Source: Blastocatellia bacterium (GTDB taxonomy: Bacteria > Acidobacteriota > Blastocatellia > UBA7656). Taken from it: DNA of 11,759 nt. Below the pieces are notes generated by a model. That model saw only the letters and a program-made list of their open reading frames with translations. It ran no database searches and was not told the origin of the DNA. Shown here piece by piece: positions 1 through 5,542 of the stretch (its first letter is position 1; each line of letters begins with the position of its first letter). The stretch is taken from assembly GCA_022615215.1 (NCBI GenBank), contig JAKEHD010000190.1, forward strand, positions 1-11,759, given 5' to 3'. The position numbers and the translations under genes are program-made.

Positions 1-48
1 AAATCTGTGTCTCGCAGCGGGCTGAAGCAGTTGGTATCTCTACTCATA

Positions 49-77
49 TTGTCATTCCATGCCGCGCGCAGTATACT
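49..77 (+). promoter_or_regulatory. Sigma70-like promoter of the plus-strand gene
   Basis: TTGTCA at 49-54 and TATACT at 72-77 are separated by exactly 17 nt. Each hexamer matches the sigma70 consensus at five of six positions. Transcription would start near 84 and leave a leader of about 40 nt before the ATG at 125. No other promoter candidate in the 124-nt leader is as good. The call rests on consensus matching only. Confidence 0.6.
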
Positions 78-114
78 TCTTGTGACAGCGGGTTGTCGGA
101 CTTATTCGGGCACC

Positions 115-120
115 GGGAGG
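115..120 (+). promoter_or_regulatory. Ribosome binding site of the plus-strand gene
   Basis: GGGAGG lies 4 nt upstream of the ATG at 125. It fixes the start of the 413-codon gene and supports reading this stretch on the plus strand rather than as the long antisense frame. Confidence 0.6.
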
Positions 121-124
121 TTTT

Positions 125-1366
125 ATGGGCAAGGGCAAAAATAGAAACACACGAGACCCTGCCTCAAGGGTGATGGAGAGGATACGCCGCGCGGCGAAAT
201 CGATCGATCGAGGGGCAGAGCCTTCCGGGTTCTTCGACGATGTTCTGTGGATGGTGGAGCGTGGGTTCGAATGGCAGGTCTATGAGTTGATAGATGAAGA
301 GGAGTTTGAAGATAAAACGTATGCGGCCCTCGAATTCGCCCTTCACGAAGCCGGTTATCGGCTATATATGCCTGCCCTTCATGAGACAGACCGCCGCGAG
401 CCTTCGGACGAGGAAGGTTCCCAGTCCGTCATGGTTCCGTTCGCTTTTATCTTTGCCGTGCCCGTTTTGATGGAAGACGCAAATAATTTTCCCACACGCC
501 TGCCCATGACCATAAGACGAGCTTCGAAGAAAAAGATCATCAGGCGAATACTGGGCCTCGACGGAACGGATTCGGTATTCCTCGATAATCGCCTTTATCG
601 CGTCGACCACTATGAATGGAGGCGCGAATCGGCCGCGAGACGATATATGCTCTCTCTGGCTTCGCACGTCAAAGACCCCGATACGAGATTTCAGCCGCTG
701 GCCCGCGATTACAAAAAGGCCGCAGGGTTCGCCGGGCGGCTGGACCTCGATAAAATCAGCATCCTCCAGAGAGCCGTTTGCGGAGCCGTGCTGGTGAGCG
801 AGGGAGTTTATGATGATAAAGAGATGGAGGTCGAAGAGCGCCTCTTCGAGGAGAGAGAAGAGGGCGAACTTGACGAGCTTGCCCGCATCATAAAAGAAGA
901 ACTGGCCTCGCATCTGGCAGGGCCTGAACTCGACGTTTTCATATTGCCCAGATTCGTAGAACTCGACGAAGTGCCCGAAAGCGGGCTGTACCTTCAAAGG
1001 ACCATAGACATATCGCTGGAGATCGAGCGCGCCATGCAGAGCTTGCTTGAAACTGTGCAGTCGGGAGAGATAATCGAGCCGCTCCTCTACGTTTCGCGTC
1101 ACGGAGAAGACGATATGGTCGAAGAACTGCGGCTTGCGGCTTACGCGCGCGAAGGCGAGGATGAAGACCCGTTTTTCACTTACGTATGGGAAGTGGTCCA
1201 CGAACTCGAAGACCCGGAAGAGGTTTCCGAAACCATAGTCGACATATCGAAACAACTCAATGCCAGAATACTGCTCGTCGACGACCTCTTGCCCGATGAG
1301 AGGTGCGGCGATTGCGGCGAAAAACTTTTTCAGGGACCGGGCGGTCCCGCTCACGGTCCCGATTAG
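125..1366 (+). CDS. Hypothetical acidic protein with C-terminal CxxC, 413 aa
   Basis: I do not recognise this family. The product looks soluble: no signal peptide and no clear membrane segment, although residues 102-116 (around VPFAFIFAVPVLM) are strongly hydrophobic and probably a buried strand. The first 31 residues are basic. A run at about 231-257 is very rich in Glu and probably helical. The C-terminus carries C394-x-x-C397 (CGDC), a single thiol pair that could bind half a metal site or be redox active, followed by a Gly/Pro-rich tail. The start is supported by GGGAGG 4 nt upstream and by a good promoter at 49-77. It converges on kdpE with a 54-nt gap and has its own promoter, so it is probably not part of the kdp system. 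Confidence that it is a real gene is good; function is unknown. Confidence 0.75.
   Translation: MGKGKNRNTRDPASRVMERIRRAAKSIDRGAEPSGFFDDVLWMVERGFEWQVYELIDEEEFEDKTYAALEFALHEAGYRLYMPALHETDRREPSDEEGSQSVMVPFAFIFAVPVLMEDANNFPTRLPMTIRRASKKKIIRRILGLDGTDSVFLDNRLYRVDHYEWRRESAARRYMLSLASHVKDPDTRFQPLARDYKKAAGFAGRLDLDKISILQRAVCGAVLVSEGVYDDKEMEVEERLFEEREEGELDELARIIKEELASHLAGPELDVFILPRFVELDEVPESGLYLQRTIDISLEIERAMQSLLETVQSGEIIEPLLYVSRHGEDDMVEELRLAAYAREGEDEDPFFTYVWEVVHELEDPEEVSETIVDISKQLNARILLVDDLLPDERCGDCGEKLFQGPGGPAHGPD
1333..1348 (-). terminator. Possible hairpin terminator for kdpE inside the convergent gene end
   Basis: GGGACC at 1333-1338 and GGTCCC at 1343-1348 form a perfect 6-bp GC stem with a 4-nt loop. 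On the minus strand it lies about 70 nt past the kdpE stop and is followed within about 8 nt by GTTTTT, so it could end kdp transcription. The gap before the T-run is longer than in a classical intrinsic terminator. The stem lies within the last coding codons of the plus-strand gene (its Gly/Pro-rich tail), so it could also be a coding coincidence. Confidence 0.35.
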
Positions 1367-1420
1367 TTCATCCTCATTCTGTTCGATCATCAGTTTGATA
1401 GCCGATAAATTCGAACACCT

Positions 1421-2128
1421 CTATCCATTCGAAATGAAACGATAGCCCACCCAGGGTTCCGTCAGGATGTAGCGGGGATGTTGAGGATCAGGCTCTATCT
1501 TGCGACGTAGCTGATTTATGAAGACGCGCAGATACTCGGTCTGTTCGGAAGATTGCCAGCCCCATACAGCCTGAAGCAGCGTCCTGTGCGTTACAACCTT
1601 GCCTGCGTTGCTCACAAGGTATTTGAGCACGTCGAACTCTTTGGGCGTGAGCTTGACTTCTCTATCGGCTATCAGGACTCGCCGTTCGTCTATTTCAATC
1701 GTCACGTCTCCGGCCGTAAGCCGCGAGCTGTCAGGCTCCGATATCGACAACCTCCTCAGCACGGCGCGCACTCGCGCAAGCAACTCTTCCATGCCGAAAG
1801 GCTTCGTCACATAATCGTCAGCGCCGTAATCGAGGGCGATGACCTTATCGCTTTCGGACTCTTTGGCGGAAAGCACTATGATGGGAATCGAGGCAAACAG
1901 GCGCACCTGTCGACAGACCTCAAGCCCTGACATTCCGGGCATTACCAGATCGAGAATTATAAGATCGGGCATCTCTTTAGCCACGCGATCGAGAGCCTCT
2001 TCGCCGCTGCCCGCCGTCATTACATCATAGCCGCGCGCAGGCAGACTCGCGCGCATCACGCGCAGTATCTGCGGCTCGTCATCGACGACGAGGATCAGGG
2101 GTCTTTTAGCTGATGAGCGGTCGGTCAT
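1421..2128 (-). CDS. kdpE: KdpE, OmpR/PhoB-type response regulator of the kdp operon
   Basis: A 235-aa cytoplasmic DNA-binding response regulator of usual family length. The receiver domain spans about 10-127, with the acidic pair D16/D17, the phosphoacceptor D60 (LIILDLVMPG), the switch residue S87 and the conserved K109. The winged-helix Trans_reg_C domain covers about 132-233 and ends with the typical GYRF motif. KdpE, once phosphorylated by KdpD, activates the kdp promoter, which is not in this window. It is the last gene of the locus, 297 nt after the KdpD-C half. That spacer is packed with tandem repeats, so co-transcription with the kinase genes is uncertain. No clear Shine-Dalgarno precedes the ATG at 2128. 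All catalytic residues are present. Confidence 0.93.
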   Translation of the reverse strand: MTDRSSAKRPLILVVDDEPQILRVMRASLPARGYDVMTAGSGEEALDRVAKEMPDLIILDLVMPGMSGLEVCRQVRLFASIPIIVLSAKESESDKVIALDYGADDYVTKPFGMEELLARVRAVLRRLSISEPDSSRLTAGDVTIEIDERRVLIADREVKLTPKEFDVLKYLVSNAGKVVTHRTLLQAVWGWQSSEQTEYLRVFINQLRRKIEPDPQHPRYILTEPWVGYRFISNG

Positions 2129-2159
2129 AAGAGATCAATTGATGCGTGATGCTTTCTGT

Positions 2160-2210
2160 GCAGGGGAGCAGGGGAGCCGCAGGAGCAGGGGTGCAGGGGT
2201 GCAGGGGTGC
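2160..2210 (+). repeat. G-rich octamer array (GCAGGGGA/T)
   Basis: Units GCAGGGGA at 2160 and 2168, an imperfect 9-nt unit, then GCAGGGGT at 2185, 2193 and 2201. The first 18 nt are the perfect reverse complement of 2372-2389. Four or more G4 runs on the plus strand make quadruplex formation conceivable. Confidence 0.85.
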
Positions 2211-2236
2211 TATTCTGCTTATTTGCCCGGTTGCGC

Positions 2237-2276
2237 CCAATCACCCAATTACCTAATTGCCTAATCATCCAATCAC
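2237..2276 (+). repeat. Octamer array, consensus CYAATYRC
   Basis: Five successive octamers at 2237, 2245, 2253, 2261 and 2269: CCAATCAC, CCAATTAC, CTAATTGC, CTAATCAT, CCAATCAC. It is a different family from the flanking GC-rich octamers but has the same period. Confidence 0.8.
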
Positions 2277-2355
2277 CTCCGCACCCTTGCTGAAGGCTCA
2301 AAGCGCCGACCGGAATGGCCCACGCTCAGTTGCCTTCTATCACTCAATCGCTTAT

Positions 2356-2401
2356 GCTCCCCCGCTCCCCCGCTCCCCTGCTCCCCTGCTCCCCCGCCCC
2401 C
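2356..2401 (-). repeat. G-rich octamer array on the minus strand with G-quadruplex potential
   Basis: Five plus-strand units GCTCCCCC/T at 2356, 2364, 2372, 2380 and 2388, then GCCCCC at 2396. On the minus strand, which is the coding strand of the locus, this gives six runs of four or five G with loops of 1 to 4 nt, a good G-quadruplex pattern in DNA and in any read-through mRNA. It begins 25 nt after the KdpD-C stop and is the same unit as the array at 2160-2210 in inverted orientation. Confidence 0.85.
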
Positions 2402-2425
2402 TTGTTCCTCTGCTTCCCTCACGCA

Positions 2426-4057
2426 TCACGCAGGTTCCACCACTTCTTTACATTCCACGGGAATCGAAAACGCGAAGGTCGCGCCCTTGCCGGGCGTGCT
2501 CTCGACTCTTATCTTGCCGCCGTGCGCTTCCACTATGCCCCGCGCGATGGCCAGCCCCATCCCTGTGCCCGCGCCGCGCTGACCTGCGAAGCGGGCGCTG
2601 CGATAGAATTTGTCGAAGATGCGGCCGATTTCATCGGGCGCGATGCCCGGTCCTTCGTCGGTCACGCTGATGACCAGTGTACCCTCATTCACAGATGCGT
2701 TCAGCAAAATCTCGCTGCCATCGGGCGAATACTTCGCGGCGTTCTCAAGGAGATTTGCGAGGGCTTCGGCTGCAAGCCTCGGGTCGAGCTTTACAAGCGG
2801 CAGGGCTTCATCATGCGCGACGCTGACGCGATGGTTTCCGATTGCACCGGAGCATCTGTCCATCACGTTGCTGAAGATTTCAGATACCGAGCACCACTCC
2901 TTTTCCAGTCGCAGTTCTCCCGCTTCGATGCGCGCCATCTCCAGAAGATTCTGGACCAGTCGCGTCAGGCGCTCCACTTCTTCGCTTATAATCAGGTGAA
3001 ACTCGCGCAGCGCGGCCTTGTCCCAATCAAGCTCGCTCTGAAGAAGATTATCGACTGCGGCGCGAATCGATGTGAGCGGGGTGCGCAGGTCGTGCGAAAC
3101 CGATGCCAGTATGGCGGATTTCAATCCGTCGCTTTGCCGGAGGGCTTCGGTGCGACTCATCTCTTTTAAGAATCGCGCTCGCTCAAGCGCGATTGCGACC
3201 AGGCCGGCCAGAGCCTCTATCGTGCCGCGCTCGAAAGGAAGACGAAGGGTATTCACTCTGTCTTTTTCCTCAAGCGTCGCCCTGTCGAGTATCATCACTC
3301 CGATAGACCTGATGCCCACCTTCAGCGGAACGTAAACAAATGCAGGGGCCGTTATGAAGGATGAAGGATGAGGGATGAAGGATGAATCGCCCCTTTCGCA
3401 ACTACTTTCATCCTTCGCCTTGCGGCCTTCGTCCTTTCTGAATCCCGATCCCTGATAGATTTCTCCCGTATGAAAAGCCTGCTCGATTTGATATGGCGAA
3501 TCGGAAAGCGATGCTTGTCGGCCCGATCCATCTGCCGTAGCGAGCCGCTGCCAGTCCTTGTTTTCACCGGGAACCAGTATCTCGCAATGCTTGATTCCGA
3601 ATACTTCCACCACCTGACGGGCGATGGATGAAATGGCGGTTTCAGAGTCGGGCGTGATGTTTATGGCCCGGCTCAGTTCGTAGAGCTTCCATACCTCTTC
3701 ACGACGCCTTTCCGCATCGCGCGCGCGCGAGCGGGCGGCAGAAGAAAGCTGACTCGTGATTACGGCAGTCGCAAGGAATACGAACAGGGCTACCCAGTTC
3801 TGAGGGTCGTCTATGGTCCAGGTTCCGAAAGGCGGAAGGAAAAAAAAGTTGAAACAGAGCATCCCCGCTATGGATGCCACTATGCCTGACGCAAGCCCCT
3901 GCGAGACGGCCGCCGCAAGAACCACGAGCAGAAAGCTCAAAGCTACGGTCGTAGCATTGACTCCCGTTATCAGCAGCTTGTAGACGGCCGTCACAAGGGC
4001 CACGGCCGCAAGAGGCCAGGCGTATCTAATCCACTTGTGACGTTCGGAGATGAACAT
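2426..4057 (-). CDS. kdpD: KdpD C-terminal half: DUF4118-GAF-HisKA-HATPase sensor kinase
   Basis: A 543-aa membrane histidine kinase equal to the C-terminal half of classical KdpD. It has four membrane helices of the DUF4118 type at about 14-104 (with the characteristic FNFFFLPP), a GAF domain at about 125-295, HisKA with phosphoacceptor H322 in SHDLRTPL, and a HATPase domain with N box NLLENAAKYSP (435-445), DEGPG (467-471), FDKFYR (481-486) and GAGTGMGL (495-502). All catalytic residues are intact. It should autophosphorylate and pass phosphate to KdpE, presumably working with the separate KdpD-N protein. Odd points are an in-frame insert at about residues 207-235 made of short repeats, and a stop codon embedded in a GCGTGATGCGTGA repeat. 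No good Shine-Dalgarno precedes the ATG. It lies in the same reading frame as KdpD-N, with several stops between. Confidence 0.9.
   Translation of the reverse strand: MFISERHKWIRYAWPLAAVALVTAVYKLLITGVNATTVALSFLLVVLAAAVSQGLASGIVASIAGMLCFNFFFLPPFGTWTIDDPQNWVALFVFLATAVITSQLSSAARSRARDAERRREEVWKLYELSRAINITPDSETAISSIARQVVEVFGIKHCEILVPGENKDWQRLATADGSGRQASLSDSPYQIEQAFHTGEIYQGSGFRKDEGRKAKDESSCERGDSSFIPHPSSFITAPAFVYVPLKVGIRSIGVMILDRATLEEKDRVNTLRLPFERGTIEALAGLVAIALERARFLKEMSRTEALRQSDGLKSAILASVSHDLRTPLTSIRAAVDNLLQSELDWDKAALREFHLIISEEVERLTRLVQNLLEMARIEAGELRLEKEWCSVSEIFSNVMDRCSGAIGNHRVSVAHDEALPLVKLDPRLAAEALANLLENAAKYSPDGSEILLNASVNEGTLVISVTDEGPGIAPDEIGRIFDKFYRSARFAGQRGAGTGMGLAIARGIVEAHGGKIRVESTPGKGATFAFSIPVECKEVVEPA
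3354..3416. repeat. ATGAAGG heptamer array and inverted repeat inside the GAF coding region
   Basis: Plus-strand heptamers ATGAAGG, ATGAAGG, ATGAGGG, ATGAAGG occupy 3354-3381, followed by a partial copy. GAAGGATGAA at 3377-3386 is the exact reverse complement of TTCATCCTTC at 3407-3416, giving a 10-bp stem with a 20-nt loop. In the KdpD-C frame it encodes a low-complexity peptide containing two SSFI repeats. The reading frame stays open throughout. Confidence 0.8.
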
Positions 4058-4082
4058 GCGCTTTTATTCTACCCCTGCGGGC

Positions 4083-4134
4083 CAGGATTCCTGAAATCAG
4101 CCCTCAGCCTCAAGCCCTCCCTCACGGTCGGGCT
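4083..4134. repeat. Short inverted repeats in the kdpD-N/kdpD-C spacer
   Basis: CAGGATTCCTG at 4083-4093 is a palindrome around one central base. AGCCC at 4113-4117 pairs with GGGCT at 4130-4134 around a 12-nt loop. On the minus strand the second reads as a small hairpin upstream of the KdpD-C start. The repeat-like look is an impression; only the pairing is seen directly. Confidence 0.35.
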
Positions 4135-4166
4135 ACTGAATCAGCCGCCAGTCGTCAGCCATCAGT

Positions 4167-4201
4167 CTGATAGCTGATAACTGACGGCTGATAGCTGATA
4201 G
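4167..4201 (+). repeat. CTGATAG heptamer array
   Basis: Five head-to-tail heptamers starting at 4167, 4174, 4181, 4188 and 4195: CTGATAG, CTGATAA, CTGACGG, CTGATAG, CTGATAG. It is separated by 4 nt from the 16-mer at 4206 that carries the KdpD-N stop codon. A related array in the opposite orientation lies at 5375-5423. Confidence 0.85.
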
Positions 4202-4204
4202 CTT

Positions 4205-5386
4205 CTAAAGATTTCTTTCTTCCGCGGGGATGATCTGAACGGCGGCTCCCCTGACCTCTGTTAAGAACCTGTTGAGCACCGAACCGTGCAGGAGAATATC
4301 CCATCGCGAGCGAGCCGGTTGGCCGAATATTACATGAGTTATCCCTTCTCGCCGGGCGAACTCGATCAATCCGTCCGCCGCCCGCTTCGATTTGACTCTC
4401 ACAACCGTAGCGCCAAGCTCTTCGGCCAGAGCTATATTATCGGCAAGCTGCCGTGCGTTATAGGGTTCGATTCGTGAAGAGTTTTCTCTTGGTGTTTCCA
4501 CATAGACCGCATACCACACAGCGCCCAAACGTCCGGCTATGCGCGAGCCTGCGCGCAGGAGTTGTTTGGCCGTCTGATTCGATGACATACATACCATGAC
4601 TTTTTCAGGTATCGCCGCAGGTTCGAGTCCTTCGCGCTCACGATATAAAGCCGCTTTCGAGCTGACTTCCTCCGCCACAGACCGCAGGGCAAGCTCGCGC
4701 AGCGTCGAGAGGTTCCCCTTGCGAAAGAAGTTGGTCAGGGCCTGTTCGATCTTTTCGGGTTTATAAATCTTCCCCATCCTGAGACGCGAGCGAAGCTCCT
4801 CGACCGTTACATCGACGTTCACGACTTCATCGGCTCGCTTTAGAAAACTGTCGGGCACGGTCTCGCGCACGCGGACGCCGGAAGAGAGCGCCACCGCGTC
4901 GTTCAATGATTCGAGATGTTGAATATTGACTGCGGTCATAACGTGTACCCCTGCGTCAAGCAGGTCGAGCACATCTTCATAACGTTTTTTGTTCTTCGAC
5001 CCCGGCACGTTCGTATGCGCGAGTTCATCGACCAGACATATTTCCGGCTTGCGGGCTATGATCGCGTCCGTGTCCATCTCTTCGAGCACCACATTTCGAT
5101 AAGGGGTCTTGCGCCGGGGGATGACAGAGAGGTCTGCTACACAGGCTTCGGTGTCTTCACGCCCGTAGGTTTCGACAAACCCGACCACCACATCGTAGCC
5201 CTGCTTGCGGAGCAGGTGAGCATCCTCAAGCATCTGGTAAGTCTTGCCCACGCCGGGGGCCGCGCCTATGTAGACGCGCAGCCTCGCCCGCTCGGATTCA
5301 TTAAGCTTCGCAAGCAGGGCTTCTGCGTCCGGGCGTGTATAGGTTTCTCGATTCATCGTTTTTGTCCGGCGTCCGTTATCAGCCAT
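4205..5386 (-). CDS. kdpD: KdpD N-terminal half: KdpD ATP-binding domain plus Usp domain
   Basis: A 393-aa cytoplasmic protein matching the first 400 residues or so of classical KdpD and stopping before any membrane or kinase domain. The KdpD domain carries a Walker A motif at about 41-49 (GAAPGVGKT) and a Walker B-like segment at 116-130 (CLVDELAHTNVPGS). A universal-stress-protein (Usp) fold follows at about 261-388, with the KdpD-typical GQPARSRW at 355-362. In KdpD proteins these domains sense cytoplasmic state (ATP, K+, and c-di-AMP in some Firmicutes); I cannot tell which applies here. The ATG at 5386 lies inside a TGATAGC-type heptamer array. The ATG at 5356 (residue 11, MNRETYTRPDAEALL) starts closer to the conserved region and is my preferred start, though neither has a strong Shine-Dalgarno. 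The last residues and stop codon come from a repeated 16-mer. Confidence 0.9.
   Translation of the reverse strand: MADNGRRTKTMNRETYTRPDAEALLAKLNESERARLRVYIGAAPGVGKTYQMLEDAHLLRKQGYDVVVGFVETYGREDTEACVADLSVIPRRKTPYRNVVLEEMDTDAIIARKPEICLVDELAHTNVPGSKNKKRYEDVLDLLDAGVHVMTAVNIQHLESLNDAVALSSGVRVRETVPDSFLKRADEVVNVDVTVEELRSRLRMGKIYKPEKIEQALTNFFRKGNLSTLRELALRSVAEEVSSKAALYREREGLEPAAIPEKVMVCMSSNQTAKQLLRAGSRIAGRLGAVWYAVYVETPRENSSRIEPYNARQLADNIALAEELGATVVRVKSKRAADGLIEFARREGITHVIFGQPARSRWDILLHGSVLNRFLTEVRGAAVQIIPAEERNL
4206..4221 (+). repeat. 16-mer repeat, copy 1 (TAAAGATTTCTTTCTT)
   Basis: Identical to 5424-5439 and 10251-10266, all in the same orientation. This copy spans the 3' end of the KdpD-N gene and contributes its final codons. 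The core AAAGA-TT-TCTTT is an inverted repeat. Confidence 0.85.
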
Positions 5387-5423
5387 CGGCTATCAGCTAT
5401 CAGCTATCAGTGGTCAGTGGTCA
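5375..5423 (-). repeat. TGATAGC/TGACCAC heptamer array
   Basis: Seven plus-strand heptamers starting at 5375: GTTATCA, GCCATCG, GCTATCA three times, GTGGTCA twice. It directly abuts the 17-mer repeat at 5424. The upstream ATG of KdpD-N (5386) lies in its second unit. It is the same family as the array at 4167-4201 but in inverted orientation. Confidence 0.85.
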
Positions 5424-5440
5424 TAAAGATTTCTTTCTTA
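5424..5440 (+). repeat. 17-mer repeat, copy 2 (TAAAGATTTCTTTCTTA)
   Basis: All 17 bases are identical to 10251-10267. It sits upstream of the KdpD-N start in the spacer after the KinB-like gene, directly joined to a heptamer array. Confidence 0.85.
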
Positions 5441-5503
5441 CGTGGTCAGTCGCTTCTCTGCACCTCGATCGAAGCAACAACGGACGGAAGCGTACTCGCT
5501 GCC

Positions 5504-5542
5504 GGACAACGGACAACGGACAAATCACGCATCACGCATCAC
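5504..5542 (+). repeat. GGACAAC and ATCACGC heptamer arrays at the sensor gene end
   Basis: GGACAAC at 5504 and 5511 plus six bases of a third copy are followed by ATCACGC at 5524 and 5531 and a partial copy at 5538. The second array overlaps the last codons and the stop codon of the KinB-like gene. TGATGCG pieces of the same family occur at 2140-2152 and 2421-2432. Confidence 0.8.

Larger units (their letters stand above)
2129..2425. other. 297-nt repeat-dominated spacer between kdpD-C and kdpE
   Basis: I see no gene here. The stretch holds two opposed arrays of a GC-rich octamer (2160-2210 and 2356-2401), one array of an AT-richer octamer (2237-2276), and TGATGCG heptamer pieces at 2140-2152 and around 2421-2432. 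About 100 nt (2211-2236 and 2277-2355) is unstructured to the eye. I found no convincing promoter for kdpE in it. Confidence 0.7.

Noticed and set aside
93..104. TTGTCGGACTTA shared with 10241-10252
   Set aside because: A 12-base match is expected several times by chance in a window of this length on two strands. It touches the 17-mer copy at 10251, but the first site has no 17-mer.
362..1390. 342-codon open frame on the minus strand opposite the plus-strand gene
   Set aside because: Its composition (many Phe, His and Arg, no recognisable domain) looks like an antisense shadow. The plus frame has a promoter, a ribosome binding site and a more natural protein composition.
1380..1417. TGTTCGA/TCGAACA inverted repeat as a terminator between kdpE and the convergent gene
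   Set aside because: The stem is only 7 bp with a 24-nt loop, and no T-run follows on either strand.
2160..2401. CRISPR array
   Set aside because: Repeats are 7-8 bp in direct tandem with no spacers and no cas genes nearby.
2315..3169. 284-codon plus-strand frame opposite kdpD-C
   Set aside because: It begins in the octamer repeats (Pro/Leu low complexity) and continues antisense to HisKA/HATPase coding DNA.
4058..4080. TAGAAT about 12 nt before the KdpD-C start as a -10 box for a leaderless transcript
   Set aside because: No acceptable -35 hexamer lies at 16-18 nt, and the match could be chance in this AT-rich patch.
4133..4207. Stop codon read-through joining KdpD-N and KdpD-C into one protein
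   Set aside because: Several in-frame stops lie between the two genes, so a continuous product is not plausible although the frames match.
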